Shown piece after piece: positions 25,643 through 34,709 of a stretch of DNA of 64,000 nucleotides; position 1 is the stretch's first letter, and the number at the start of each line of letters is the position of its first letter. The position numbers and the translations under genes are program-made. Source of the stretch: Novosphingobium guangzhouense (GTDB lineage Bacteria > Pseudomonadota > Alphaproteobacteria > Sphingomonadales > Sphingomonadaceae); assembly GCF_002896965.1 (NCBI RefSeq), contig NZ_LYMM01000038.1, positions 1-64,000 of the forward strand. The letters are read 5' to 3'. Under the pieces are notes generated by a model. It was not told the DNA's origin, did not search any database, and saw only the letters and a program-made list of their open reading frames with translations.

Positions 25643-26665
25643 ATGGTTCCGGCAATCTTCGGCCTCTCCGGCCTGACGCTCAGCGACGATGAACGCGCCT
25701 TCTTCCGCGATGCGGACCCGGCGGGCTACATCCTGTTCGGCCGCAACGTCGAAAGCCGCGCGCAAGTTCGTTCGCTGACTGACGAACTGCGCAGCATTCA
25801 CGGGCGCGATCGCCTGTTCGTCTGCATCGATCAGGAAGGCGGCCGCGTCGCCCGGATGAAGCCCCCGACATGGAGCGCCTATCCGCCGGGCGAGGCGTTC
25901 GACCGGCTCTATCGCCTTGCCCCCGCCAGCGCGATCGAGGCGGCGCGGCTCAACGCGCAGGCGCTGGGGCTGGACCTTGCCGAAGCCGGGATCAGCGTGG
26001 ACCTGCATCCCCCGCTCGACTTGCGCCACCCCGGCGCGCACGACATCACCGGCGACCGCGCACTTGGCGCGGACCCGATGCAGGTTGCGGCGCTGGGCCG
26101 CGCCATTCTTGACGGGCTGGGCCGTTCGGGCGTTGCGGGGTGCATCAAGCACATCCCCGGCCACGGCCGCGCCCTGGCCGACAGCCACAAGGAACTGCCC
26201 ACCGTCACTGCTTCGGCCGAAGAGCTGGAACTTGATCTGGCGCCGTTCCGGGCGCTGTCCGCCACCCCCATCGGCATGACCGCGCACGTCCGCTACACCG
26301 CATGGGATGGGGAGAACGCGGGCACCCTTTCGCCCTTCGTCATCGAAGAAGTGATCCGCAAGGCCATCGGCTTCACGGGACTTCTGCTGACCGACGACCT
26401 CGACATGCAGGCGTTGTCGGGCAGCGTGCCGGAACTGGCGGCGCAGGCGATCGCGGCGGGCTGCAACATCGCGCTCAATTGCTGGGCCAAGATGGACGAC
26501 ATGACCGGCATCGCCACGGCCCTGCCGGTGATGAGCGGGGAAACCGCCGCCCGGCTTGAGCGCGCGCTGGCGGCGGCCGGGCCTCAGATCGTTTCGGCGG
26601 CCGAGGCCGGTCACGCGGACCTGCTCGCCCGGCGCGACGCCCTGCTGGCGCTGCGGGCGGCCTGA
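25643..26665 (+). CDS. nagZ: beta-N-acetylhexosaminidase NagZ
   Basis: A 340-residue family 3 glycoside hydrolase. Motifs are LFGRNVESRAQV, CIDQEGGRVARMK, the catalytic loop IKHIPGHGRALADSHKELP and the nucleophile segment LLTDDLDMQAL (Asp). It removes GlcNAc from anhydromuropeptides in cell-wall recycling in the cytoplasm. It leads the conserved nagZ-scpA-scpB-tatABC cluster, one base before scpA. The start MVPAIFGLSG at 25643 is the typical N-terminus. Confidence 0.93.
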   Translation: MVPAIFGLSGLTLSDDERAFFRDADPAGYILFGRNVESRAQVRSLTDELRSIHGRDRLFVCIDQEGGRVARMKPPTWSAYPPGEAFDRLYRLAPASAIEAARLNAQALGLDLAEAGISVDLHPPLDLRHPGAHDITGDRALGADPMQVAALGRAILDGLGRSGVAGCIKHIPGHGRALADSHKELPTVTASAEELELDLAPFRALSATPIGMTAHVRYTAWDGENAGTLSPFVIEEVIRKAIGFTGLLLTDDLDMQALSGSVPELAAQAIAAGCNIALNCWAKMDDMTGIATALPVMSGETAARLERALAAAGPQIVSAAEAGHADLLARRDALLALRAA

Positions 26666-26666
26666 C

Positions 26667-27482
26667 ATGGCCAGCAATCCCGGCCTGTTCGACGACTGGG
26701 ACGGCGAGGAGCACCAGAGCGGCGCTGGTGCCACCGGGGCGGACAAGCTGTACCTTGAGATCGAGGGCTGGGAAGGGCCGCTCGACCTGCTGCTCGACCT
26801 TGCGCGGCGGCAGAAGGTGGACTTGCTGCGGATATCGATCCTTGAACTGGTCGACGCCTACCTGACGTACATCGAGGAAGCCGAGGCGGTCAGGCTGGAA
26901 CTGGCGGCCGATTACCTCGTGATGGCGGCCTGGCTGGCTTACCTCAAGTCCGCGCTGCTGCTGCCGCGGGACGAGCAGGAGGATCCCAGCCCCGAGGAAA
27001 TGGCCCTGCGCCTGCAGATGCGCCTGCAGCGCCTTGGCGCCATGCGCGAGGCTGCGGCGCGGCTGATGGGGCGGGACCGGCTGGGGCGCGACGTGTTCCT
27101 GCGCGGCGCACCGGAGGGGCTGCGGGTCGATCGCAAGTCGCGCTGGCAGGTCGAATGGTTCGACCTTGTAAGAGCGTATGGCGATGTTAAGATCCGCTCC
27201 CAGCCGGTGGTCCACATGGTACGTGAGCGGATGGTGATGACGCTGGACACCGCGATCAGCCGCGTCGCCTCGATGCTGGGCGTGGCGATCGACTGGATGG
27301 AGCTGCGGGATTTCCTTCCCCCCGCGCACGGCAGCTGGGAAAGCCCGCAATTGCGCCGGTCCGCGCTGGCTTCCAGCTTCGTCGCGGCGCTGGAACTGGC
27401 CCGCACCGGCAAGGCCGAACTGGCGCAGGAAGAAACCTATGGCCCGCTGCGGCTAAGGGCACTCAAGGGCATCGCAAAGTGA
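26667..27482 (+). CDS. scpA: ScpA, segregation and condensation protein A
   Basis: A 271-residue kleisin of the SMC-ScpA-ScpB condensin. The N-terminal kleisin signature is LEIEGWEGPLDLLLDLARRQ followed by KVDLLRISILELVDAYLTYI and DYLVMAAWLAYLKSALLLP; the C-terminal winged helix is near residues 215-270. It starts just after the nagZ stop and overlaps scpB by 4 bases (GTGA). Confidence 0.93.
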   Translation: MASNPGLFDDWDGEEHQSGAGATGADKLYLEIEGWEGPLDLLLDLARRQKVDLLRISILELVDAYLTYIEEAEAVRLELAADYLVMAAWLAYLKSALLLPRDEQEDPSPEEMALRLQMRLQRLGAMREAAARLMGRDRLGRDVFLRGAPEGLRVDRKSRWQVEWFDLVRAYGDVKIRSQPVVHMVRERMVMTLDTAISRVASMLGVAIDWMELRDFLPPAHGSWESPQLRRSALASSFVAALELARTGKAELAQEETYGPLRLRALKGIAK

Positions 27483-28108
27483 CACAGGACATCCCTGGCG
27501 CCCCCGACGACATGCTGCGCGCCGTCGAGGCGACGTTGTTCGCCTCCATCGAACCGCTGACGGCGGATCAGGTGGCGCTGCACCTCGGTTTCGGGGAGAA
27601 GGGCGGCGAAGTGCGCCCCGCGCTGGCCGATCTGCAGCGCCATTATCAGGGGCGCGGCATCCACCTTGTCGAGCGCGGCGGGCGCTGGCATTTCGAAACC
27701 GCGCCCGATCTTGCCCACCTGCTGCGCCGCGAGAAGGAAGACGTGCGCCGCCTGTCGCGCGCCGCCACCGAAGTGCTGGCGATCGTCGCTTACCACGAAC
27801 CCGTAAGCCGCGCCGAGATCGAGGCCATTCGCGGCGTGCAGACCGCCAAGGGCACGCTCGACGTGCTGATGGAGGCGGGCTGGGTGCGCGTTGCCGGCCG
27901 CCGCGAAGTGCCGGGGCGGCCGGTGATCTATGCGACGACGCCTGCCTTCCTCGATCACTTCGGGCTGACGTCGCTGAAGGAACTTCCCGGCATCGACGAA
28001 CTGCGCGCGGCGGGGCTGCTCGATCCGGTCGACGACGACATGATCGAAACCGCGCTGGGTGGCGGAAATGCTCGCGCTTCGGAGAAGTCGGATTCCGAAG
28101 ATGACTGA
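27479..28108 (+). CDS. scpB: ScpB, segregation and condensation protein B
   Basis: A 209-residue protein with two winged helices, partner of ScpA and SMC in chromosome organisation. Typical blocks are LRAVEATLFASIEPLTADQV, LSRAATEVLAIVAYHEPVSRAEIEAIRGV and the second wing VAGRREVPGRPVIYATTPAFLDHFGL. GTG start overlaps scpA; acidic tail at the C-terminus. The tatABC genes follow after about 125 bases, probably with their own promoter. Confidence 0.92.
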   Translation: MTQDIPGAPDDMLRAVEATLFASIEPLTADQVALHLGFGEKGGEVRPALADLQRHYQGRGIHLVERGGRWHFETAPDLAHLLRREKEDVRRLSRAATEVLAIVAYHEPVSRAEIEAIRGVQTAKGTLDVLMEAGWVRVAGRREVPGRPVIYATTPAFLDHFGLTSLKELPGIDELRAAGLLDPVDDDMIETALGGGNARASEKSDSEDD

Positions 28109-28233
28109 GGTGCTACGGTCGAAGGACAGAACCATGACGGGCTGGCAACTTCGCGTCAAAGCGCCTACATGCGCCCCAGTACGGTAGGAATCGTGAGCGG
28201 TCGAAATCGACCGCCCGTTTTGGAGTTGAGGTT

Positions 28234-28476
28234 ATGGGTAGCTTCTCGATCTGGCACTGGCTGATCGTTCTCGTGATCGTGCTCGTGCTGTTCGGACGCG
28301 GCCGCGTTTCGGAAATCATGGGTGACTTCGGCAAGGGCATCAAGAGCTTCAAGGACGGCATGAACGAGGAAGAGGCCAAGAAGGCCAAGGAAGCCTCGAC
28401 CCCCGCCGCCCAGATTCCGTCGCAGAAGGCCGATCCCGCGCCGACCACGACGGACGTGAAGAACGAACAGCTCTGA
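28234..28476 (+). CDS. tatA: TatA, twin-arginine translocase subunit
   Basis: An 80-residue protein: one N-terminal membrane helix ([20 protein letters not shown]) with the [20 protein letters not shown] hinge and amphipathic helix of TatA, and a charged tail. It forms the pore-like oligomer of the Tat export system for folded proteins. It is first of the tatABC operon. Confidence 0.95.
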   Translation: MGSFSIWHWLIVLVIVLVLFGRGRVSEIMGDFGKGIKSFKDGMNEEEAKKAKEASTPAAQIPSQKADPAPTTTDVKNEQL

Positions 28477-28496
28477 GCGTTCGGAGCTGATCGGGG

Positions 28497-28916
28497 ATGT
28501 TCGACGTCGGTGCATCCGAACTGTTGATGATCGTCATCGTGGCGGTCGTCGTCATCGGCCCCAAGGACATGCCTATGGCGCTGCGCACGGCCGGTCGCTG
28601 GATCGGCAAGATGCGCAAGATGTCGAACCACTTCCGGTCCGGCATCGACGCCATGGTGCGCGAAGCCGAACTGGAGGAGATGGAGCGCAAGTGGCGCGAG
28701 CAGAACGAGGCGATCATGAAGGCCAGCCCGCAGCTGCCTTCGCTGAACCCGACCGCCGAGGACATGCAGGCGCCCGGCGCATCACCGGCTTCCGAAGTGG
28801 CCGAGCCCGCCACCGAGGATGCATCGGTGAATGATGCATCGGTGAATGGCGCATCGGTGAAGCAGGCCGAAGAACCCCGGCAGGCCGAAATGCACCTGCC
28901 GCCCCCGCCACCCTGA
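28497..28916 (+). CDS. tatB: TatB, twin-arginine translocase subunit
   Basis: A 139-residue protein: FDVGASELLMIVIVAVVVIG membrane helix, GPKDMPMALRTAGRWIGKMR amphipathic segment and an acidic/Pro-rich tail. TatB with TatC forms the signal-peptide receptor. Near the end, three 15-base units produce DASVN-DASVN-GASVK, an apparently recent expansion. Confidence 0.93.
   Translation: MFDVGASELLMIVIVAVVVIGPKDMPMALRTAGRWIGKMRKMSNHFRSGIDAMVREAELEEMERKWREQNEAIMKASPQLPSLNPTAEDMQAPGASPASEVAEPATEDASVNDASVNGASVKQAEEPRQAEMHLPPPPP
28818..28862. repeat. three 15-bp tandem repeats in the tatB tail
   Basis: GATGCATCGGTGAAT occurs twice exactly and once degraded (GGCGCATCGGTGAAG). The unit is a multiple of three, so copy changes keep the frame and only alter the tail length. 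Confidence 0.85.
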
Positions 28917-28938
28917 TCCCGGCCCGAGCACCCGCACC

Positions 28939-29769
28939 ATGCAGCCCTTTCGCATTTCCGACATCGACGATACCCAGGCGCCGCTGCTCGATCACCTGAT
29001 CGAACTGCGCGGCCGCCTGCTGCGGGCCTTTCTGGCCTTTGCCGTGGCGTTCGCGGTGTGCTTCTATTTCGCGGGCGATATCTTCTCGTTCCTCGTCCGT
29101 CCGCTGACGGGTGCATTTCCGCCCGGACAGGGCAAGCTGATCTACACCAAGCTGTACGAAGCGTTCTTCGTCGAAGTGAAGATCGCGATGTTCGCGGCCT
29201 TCTTCATCAGCTTTCCGGTGATCGCCAACCAGATCTGGCAGTTCGTGGCTCCCGGCCTTTACGCCAAGGAAAAGAAGGCGTTCCTGCCGTTCCTGATCGC
29301 AACGCCGGTGCTGTTCACCATGGGCGCCGCGCTCGCCTATTACGTGGTCATGCCTACCGCGTTCCACTTCTTCCTGACGTTCGAGGGGGAAAAGGGCGGC
29401 CTCAAGCTGGAAGCGCTGCCCGGCACAGGCGATTACCTTGCGCTGGTGATGCAGTTCATTCTGGCCTTCGGCATCAGCTTCCTGCTGCCGGTGCTGCTGA
29501 TGCTGCTCAACCGCGCGGGCATGGTCACGCGCGCGCAGTGCGTTTCGGCACGGCGCTATGCGATCGTCGGCGTCTTCATCATCGCTGCCGTGGCGACCCC
29601 GCCGGACGTCGTATCGCAGTTGCTGCTGGCCGTCCCTCTGCTGCTGCTGTGGGAAGGCACGCTGGTCCTGATGTGGTTCACCGAACGCCGCGACGCCAAG
29701 GAACGCGCGGCCGAGGAAAAGGCCATCGAGGAAGAAGCCAAGGCCGCCGGACACGCCGCCGCGGAGTGA
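28939..29769 (+). CDS. tatC: TatC, twin-arginine translocase subunit
   Basis: A 276-residue polytopic protein with six membrane segments. Family signatures are PLLDHLIELRGRLLRAFLAF at the start, YTKLYEAFFVEVKIAMFAAF, FVAPGLYAKEKKAFLPFLI and FGISFLLPVLLMLL. It recognises twin-arginine signals. It closes the tat operon; a charged Ala/Glu-rich cytoplasmic tail follows the last helix. A toxin-antitoxin pair lies immediately downstream. Confidence 0.95.
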   Translation: MQPFRISDIDDTQAPLLDHLIELRGRLLRAFLAFAVAFAVCFYFAGDIFSFLVRPLTGAFPPGQGKLIYTKLYEAFFVEVKIAMFAAFFISFPVIANQIWQFVAPGLYAKEKKAFLPFLIATPVLFTMGAALAYYVVMPTAFHFFLTFEGEKGGLKLEALPGTGDYLALVMQFILAFGISFLLPVLLMLLNRAGMVTRAQCVSARRYAIVGVFIIAAVATPPDVVSQLLLAVPLLLLWEGTLVLMWFTERRDAKERAAEEKAIEEEAKAAGHAAAE

Positions 29770-29788
29770 GGGGAGGAGCGCACTTCGG

Positions 29789-29818
29789 TTGCGCCTGTCC
29801 ACGATATTCCGCTATATT
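29789..29818 (+). promoter_or_regulatory. putative promoter of the toxin-antitoxin pair
   Basis: TTGCGC (29789) and TATATT (29813) are separated by 18 bases, a good sigma-70-like arrangement, about 20 bases before the antitoxin ATG at 29837. The antitoxin of such systems usually represses this site. Confidence 0.5.
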
Positions 29819-29836
29819 GGGGCGAAAGGTGCCCTT

Positions 29837-30094
29837 ATGAACAAGCCCATGACCCTCAATGTCCGCATCGGCGGTGCGCTGAGCGATTTTGTCGCGGCGA
29901 ATGTGGGCGCGCATGGCTCTTACGAGAACGTCAGCGAATATGTCCGCGATCTGATCCGGCGGGACAAGGAACGGCTCGAAGCAGAGCAGTTTCAGCGCCT
30001 TGAAGCCGAATTGCACCGAGCTTTCGCTGCGCCTGAATCAAGTTACACTCCGCTGGATGCGGAATCGGTGATCGCGCGCAATCGTCGCAGCTGA
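29837..30094 (+). CDS. ParD-like antitoxin
   Basis: An 85-residue ribbon-helix-helix antitoxin. The beta-strand/helix start TLNVRIGGALSDFVAANVGA and SYENVSEYVRDLIRRDKERL are the typical ParD DNA-binding and dimerisation parts; the C-terminal half would wrap the toxin. It precedes the toxin by one base. ATG at 29837 is used, with 29849 as an alternative. It neutralises the ParE-like toxin and autoregulates. Confidence 0.85.
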   Translation: MNKPMTLNVRIGGALSDFVAANVGAHGSYENVSEYVRDLIRRDKERLEAEQFQRLEAELHRAFAAPESSYTPLDAESVIARNRRS

Positions 30095-30095
30095 C

Positions 30096-30410
30096 ATGGC
30101 CGGTTTCAGGGTTTCCGCGATCGCCGGACAGCGGCTTGACGAGATTTACGTCTATACGCGTGACACATGGGGCGATGCACAGGCGCAAGCCTATATACGC
30201 GGCCTTTTCTCTCGCTTCGACAGCATAGCACGGCACGACCAGCCGTGGCGCGCGATCCCTGGCGATTTCGGCGTGGATGGCTTTTACTGCCGCCACGAGC
30301 ACCACTACGTCTATTGGCGGCTGCTTGGTGACGATATGGTGGGTATCGTCACCATTCTGCACGAACGAATGCACCTGATGGACCGGTTTCGCGAGGACAG
30401 CGGGGCCTGA
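30096..30410 (+). CDS. ParE/RelE-superfamily toxin
   Basis: A 104-residue type II toxin. It begins with VSAIAGQRLDEIYVYTRDTW (family VSxxAxxDLxxI pattern) and ends DDMVGIVTILHERMHLMDRF, as in ParE. ParE toxins poison DNA gyrase, while RelE relatives cleave mRNA; the pairing with a ParD-type antitoxin favours ParE. The stop codon lies inside a 15-bp inverted repeat shared with the converging amidohydrolase gene. Confidence 0.85.
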   Translation: MAGFRVSAIAGQRLDEIYVYTRDTWGDAQAQAYIRGLFSRFDSIARHDQPWRAIPGDFGVDGFYCRHEHHYVYWRLLGDDMVGIVTILHERMHLMDRFREDSGA

Positions 30411-30430
30411 TCGGGCAGGCCCCGCTGTCC
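30395..30430. terminator. bidirectional terminator overlapping two stop codons
   Basis: A perfect 15-bp inverted repeat, GGACAGCGGGGCCTG / CAGGCCCCGCTGTCC, with a 6-base loop. The toxin stop is in the left arm and loop, and the stop of the converging amidohydrolase abuts the right arm. No T-run is visible. Confidence 0.75.
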
Positions 30431-32136
30431 TACCGCCGCACCCCAGCCTTGCCGCCGTCCTGCGCCGCCGACCACGCCAGTCGCCCGCCGATCCACGTTT
30501 CCAGAACATGGGTGCCGCGCAGGGCCTGCGGGGCGGCGGTCATCGGGTCTTCGTCCACGAACAGGAAGTCCGCGCGCAGGCCCGGCGCGATGCGGCCCAG
30601 CCGGTCCTCCGCGAACAGGGAATATGCCGCGCCCGTGGTGTAGGCGCCCAGCGCCGCTTCGCGCGTCAGGATTTCCTGCGGCTGCCAGCCGCCCATCGGC
30701 TGACCGTCGGCGCCGGTGCGGCTGATCGCCACCGCCAGCCCTTCGAAGGGGTGTGCGGGCTCCACCGGCGTGTCGGAGCCGAAGGCCAGCTTGGCGCCGG
30801 TCGCCGCGATCGACTTCCACGCATAGGCGCCCGCGAGCCGTTGCGGGCCAAGGCGCGCTTCGGCCATCGTGCGGTCCGACGCTTCGTGCTGCGGCTGCAT
30901 CGATGCGATCACGCCGTTGCGGGCGAAGCGCGGGATATCGGCGGGGTCGACGATCTGCGCATGTTCGATACGCCAGCGGCGATCGCCCTTGTAGGTCTGC
31001 GACAGTTCCTCGATCGAATCGAGCACGGTGGCGTTGGCCTCGTCGCCGATGGCGTGGACGGCCACCTGGAACCCGTCCATCGCGGCGCGGCTCATCAGGT
31101 TGCCAAGCTGGGTGCTGCTCATCTGCGGCAGCCCCTTCGTGCCTGCATCGTCCGCGTAAGGTGCCTTGAGCCATGCGCCCCGCGATCCCAGCGCCCCGTC
31201 GAGGTAAAGCTTGATGCCGTTCATCTTCAACCGGTCGTCGTCGATCCACGGCGTCGGGCCGGGGCCGCCGATCAGCTGCATCGCCTCGATCCCGCCCGCA
31301 TAGGCGACGATCCGCATGCGCAACTGGTGCTTGTCGGAGGCGCGGCGGAAGGTCTGCCAGTCCTCGATCGAAGTGCCCATGTCGGCCACGGTGGTGACGC
31401 CCGCGGCCAGGAACTGCAGCTGCGCCTCGCCAAAGGCGGTGTCGGCATCTTCGGGGCGCGGTTTGGGGCGCTTCTTCTCGACCAGCGCGGTGGCGGCGTC
31501 GATCAGCACGCCCGCCGGGGCCTTCGATCCCGCCACGCGCAGCACTTCGCCGCCTGCCGGGTCGGCCGTTGTGGCGGTGACGCCCGCAGCGGACAGCGCG
31601 GCGGAGTTGGCCCATCCCGCGTGCCCGTCGATCCGCATGAGCCAGGCGGGCTTGCCGCCGGTCACCTTGTCGAGTTCGGCGGCGGTGGGCATGCGATCCA
31701 GCCCCCAGCTCGCCTGATTCCAGCCACCGCCCAGGATCCACGGCGCTTCGGGATGCGCGGCGGTCCACGCGGCGATGCGGGACAGGGCTTCGTCAAGCGA
31801 CTTGGCCATCGACAGGTCCAGCGTCATCTTCGCAAAGCCGGTGGCCATCACGTGGCCATGCGCGTCGATCATGCCGGGCACGACGATGCGGCCCTTGCCG
31901 TCGACCTTGTAGGCCACCTTCTTGGGCCGCTTGTCGCCCTTGTGGAAGATCTGCGCGATCTTGCCTTCGGGGTCGATCAGGAAGCCTTCGAAGCGCTCCA
32001 CTCCGCCCCTGCCGTCAGGCGTGACGCCCTCGACGTTGTCGACAAGCACCCCGTCCAGTGCCGGAGCGGCCAGCGCCGGAGATGCCAGCGCCGTACCCGA
32101 AAGCAGCGTGACCGCTGCCGCAATCCATGAATTCAC
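30430..32136 (-). CDS. YtcJ-like secreted amidohydrolase
   Basis: A 568-residue amidohydrolase with a Sec signal peptide (VTLLSGTALASPALAAP). The metal-binding HxH is GMIDAHGHVMATG, followed by WILGGGWNQASWG, NGIKLYLDGALGSRGAWL, the VAVHAIGDEAN block, RIEHAQIVDPADI and KLAFGSDTPVEPAHPFEGL (catalytic Asp). These enzymes hydrolyse amide or ester bonds; substrates are diverse and unknown here. It overlaps the next gene (32133) by 4 bases, an operon with the dehydrogenase. Confidence 0.87.
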   Translation of the reverse strand: MNSWIAAAVTLLSGTALASPALAAPALDGVLVDNVEGVTPDGRGGVERFEGFLIDPEGKIAQIFHKGDKRPKKVAYKVDGKGRIVVPGMIDAHGHVMATGFAKMTLDLSMAKSLDEALSRIAAWTAAHPEAPWILGGGWNQASWGLDRMPTAAELDKVTGGKPAWLMRIDGHAGWANSAALSAAGVTATTADPAGGEVLRVAGSKAPAGVLIDAATALVEKKRPKPRPEDADTAFGEAQLQFLAAGVTTVADMGTSIEDWQTFRRASDKHQLRMRIVAYAGGIEAMQLIGGPGPTPWIDDDRLKMNGIKLYLDGALGSRGAWLKAPYADDAGTKGLPQMSSTQLGNLMSRAAMDGFQVAVHAIGDEANATVLDSIEELSQTYKGDRRWRIEHAQIVDPADIPRFARNGVIASMQPQHEASDRTMAEARLGPQRLAGAYAWKSIAATGAKLAFGSDTPVEPAHPFEGLAVAISRTGADGQPMGGWQPQEILTREAALGAYTTGAAYSLFAEDRLGRIAPGLRADFLFVDEDPMTAAPQALRGTHVLETWIGGRLAWSAAQDGGKAGVRR

Positions 32137-33086
32137 GATTTACCCTTCTGGGGGAGCCGCTTGATGATGGCGCTGGTATCCAGTCGCCCGCCGCCCTGTG
32201 CCTGAATGTCCGAGAAGAACTGATCCACCAGCGCCGCCACCGGCAACGAGACGCCAAGCCCGCGGCCTTCTTCCAGGCTGAGGCCCAGATCCTTGCGCAT
32301 CCAGTCGATCGCAAGACCGAAGTCGAACTCTCCGGCGTCCATGGTCTTCCAGCGGTTGTCCATCTGCCACGACTGCGCGGCCCCGCCCGAGATCGCCTCG
32401 TAGACCTTGTCCATGTCGAGGTGGGACGCCTGCGCGAAGCGTACCGCCTCTGCCAGCGCGGCGACGTTGCCGGCGATGCAGATCTGGTTGGCCATCTTGG
32501 CGATCTGGCCAGACCCTGCCTTGCCGACGTGGACGATGCGGCTGGAGTAGCTTTCCATGATCGGCCGCGCGGCTTCCAGCGCGTCGTCGCGCCCGCCGCA
32601 CATCAGCGTCAGCGTGCCCTTTTCCGCGCCGATCTGCGAGCCGGTCATCGGGGCGTCGACGCAGTGGATCTTGAGATCGCGCGCCTCGACCGAGATCTGG
32701 CGGGCGATGCGCGCCGACACCGTGGTGTGATCGATGAAGGTGCCCCCGCGCTTGAGCATGCGGAACACCCCGTTGGGGCCGAGCACTACATCGGCAAGGT
32801 CGTCGTCGTTGCCGACGCAGGTGATCACCACGTCTGCGTCCTGCGCTGCGTGAGCCGGGTTGGCGGCGATGCGATGGGCAAGGCCGGGGTTGGCATCGCG
32901 CCACTTGCGTGCGCGTTCGGGCGTGCGGTTGTAGATCGTCAGTTCGTGCCCTGCCTCGGCGATGTGCCGCGCGATCGCGCCGCCCATCGTGCCGAGGCCG
33001 ATCATCGACACCTTGCGCGGCGGCACTGCCGGGCGGGGCGGGACTGCCGGGGCGGCGGCGGCTTCGGTGGCGCTCTCTTCGGTCAT
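32133..33086 (-). CDS. beta-hydroxyacid dehydrogenase (HIBADH-like)
   Basis: A 317-residue NAD(P)-dependent dehydrogenase of the 3-hydroxyisobutyrate/tartronate-semialdehyde reductase family. The Rossmann motif is SMIGLGTMGGAIARHIAEAG, the substrate-binding motif DAPMTGSQIGAEKGTLTLM, and the catalytic lysine region GQIAKMANQICIAGNVAALA. A disordered Ala/Pro-rich 24-residue N-terminal extension precedes the domain. It overlaps the amidohydrolase gene and is divergent from ilvA. Exact substrate not known. Confidence 0.87.
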   Translation of the reverse strand: MTEESATEAAAAPAVPPRPAVPPRKVSMIGLGTMGGAIARHIAEAGHELTIYNRTPERARKWRDANPGLAHRIAANPAHAAQDADVVITCVGNDDDLADVVLGPNGVFRMLKRGGTFIDHTTVSARIARQISVEARDLKIHCVDAPMTGSQIGAEKGTLTLMCGGRDDALEAARPIMESYSSRIVHVGKAGSGQIAKMANQICIAGNVAALAEAVRFAQASHLDMDKVYEAISGGAAQSWQMDNRWKTMDAGEFDFGLAIDWMRKDLGLSLEEGRGLGVSLPVAALVDQFFSDIQAQGGGRLDTSAIIKRLPQKGKS

Positions 33087-33200
33087 GCGCCGTTCTTAGC
33101 GTCTTTTGCCCAAAAGCAAACCGCCATAGCTGTCGTTCCACACCGGTTCGGGGCGACTTTGCTTTCCATTCGGCGCGGTTTCCGGTAGGCGCGCGGGTCT

Positions 33201-34469
33201 ATGGACCAGACTTTGCTCAACATCGCTCCCGCGGACGCCGTGGCTTCCGCCACCGACGCCCCGCTGACCGCAGCCGACGTTCGCGCGGCGGCGATGCGAA
33301 TTTCGGGCAAGGTCGTGCGCACGCCCACGCTCTACAGTTCCACGCTGAGCGCGATCACCGGCGCCGACATCTGGCTCAAGTTCGAAAACCTGCAGTTCAC
33401 CGCCGCCTACAAGGAACGCGGCGCGCTTAACGCGCTGATGCTGCTGACCGAAGAGCAGAAGGCGCGCGGCGTCATCGCGGCGTCTGCGGGCAACCATGCG
33501 CAGGGCCTCAGCTACCACGGCACGCGCCTTGGCGTGCCCGTCACCATCGTCATGCCCAAGACCACGCCGACCGTGAAGGTCATGCAGACCGAAAGCGTGG
33601 GCGGCAAGGTGGTGCTGGAAGGCGAAAGCTTCGACGAAGCCTTTGCCCATGCGCGCAAGCTTGAGGCCGAACTGGGCCTTACTTTCGTCCACCCCTTCGA
33701 CGATCCGAACGTGGCGGCCGGGCAGGGCACCGTGGCGCTGGAAATGCTGGAGGACGTGCCCGAACTGGATACGCTGGTGCTGCCGGTCGGCGGCGGCGGC
33801 CTGTCCACCGGCATGGGCACCATCGCGCGCGATATCCGGCCCGATATCCGGCTGGTCGCGGTGGAGGCGCAGCTTTACCCTTCGATGTACAATCTGCTCA
33901 AGGGCACCAGCCTGCCGATCGGCGGCGATACGCTGGCCGAAGGCATCGCGGTGATCGCGCCGGGCCTGATGACATCCAGGGTGCTGCGCACGCTGGTGGA
34001 CGAATTCCTGCTGGTCAGCGAACCGCAGATCGAAAGCGCGCTGGCGCTGCTGCTGCAGATCGAAAAGACGCTGGTCGAAGGCGCGGGCGCATCGGGGCTT
34101 GCGGCCGTGCTCAACAACCGCGAACTGTTCGCGGGCCGCAAGATCGGCCTTGTGCTGACGGGCGGCAACATCGACACGCGCCTGCTGGCCAACGTGCTGC
34201 TGCGCGATCTTGCCCGTTCCGGCCGCCTTGCGCGCCTCAAGATCGGGTTGCAGGACCGCGCCGGCGCGCTGTTCAAGGTTGCCAAGATCTTCCACGAACA
34301 CAACGTCAACATCATCGAAGTCTTCCACCAGCGCATCTTCACGCACTTGCCCGCCAAGGGCCTCGTCACCGAGATCGAGTGCGAGGCGCGCGATCAGGCC
34401 CAGTTGCAGGCGCTGATCGCCGGGCTGCGCCGCGAAGGCTACGAAGTGAAGCTGGTCGAAACCGACTGA
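33201..34469 (+). CDS. ilvA: threonine ammonia-lyase (threonine dehydratase)
   Basis: A 422-residue PLP enzyme. The PLP lysine is Lys71 in FTAAYKERGALNAL; AASAGNHAQGLSYHGTRLG binds the phosphate side and PVGGGGLSTGMGTIA is the glycine loop. It has a single C-terminal ACT domain (IGLQDRAGALFKVAKIFHEH) for feedback control. It converts threonine to 2-oxobutyrate for isoleucine synthesis. Length and ACT fit the short IlvA/TdcB-like form. It is monocistronic as far as seen. Confidence 0.92.
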   Translation: MDQTLLNIAPADAVASATDAPLTAADVRAAAMRISGKVVRTPTLYSSTLSAITGADIWLKFENLQFTAAYKERGALNALMLLTEEQKARGVIAASAGNHAQGLSYHGTRLGVPVTIVMPKTTPTVKVMQTESVGGKVVLEGESFDEAFAHARKLEAELGLTFVHPFDDPNVAAGQGTVALEMLEDVPELDTLVLPVGGGGLSTGMGTIARDIRPDIRLVAVEAQLYPSMYNLLKGTSLPIGGDTLAEGIAVIAPGLMTSRVLRTLVDEFLLVSEPQIESALALLLQIEKTLVEGAGASGLAAVLNNRELFAGRKIGLVLTGGNIDTRLLANVLLRDLARSGRLARLKIGLQDRAGALFKVAKIFHEHNVNIIEVFHQRIFTHLPAKGLVTEIECEARDQAQLQALIAGLRREGYEVKLVETD

Positions 34470-34709
34470 CCCTTGCGGCGTTGTTCCCCGCAAGCCGCGT
34501 GAAGTGGCGTTTGCGGGTAACGATTACATCGGCCCGCCGCCCCGTTTTGGCACGGGTGCGGGCCGATAGCGCCAGTCCGGCGTTAATTCGCTGCCGGATG
34601 GTCGGTTTTTGTGGTTAAAGGACTCGCAAGACGCTGCGGCGCTATGCATATTTGGGACAGCAGGCGGACATGAAGGTCGGCAGCAAACGCTAGAGGAAGA
34701 TCCAGTTAG

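Noticed and set aside
29789-29836. TTG start extending the antitoxin upstream
   Set aside because: The extension codes through the putative -35/-10 promoter and gives a poor N-terminus; ATG at 29837 is better.
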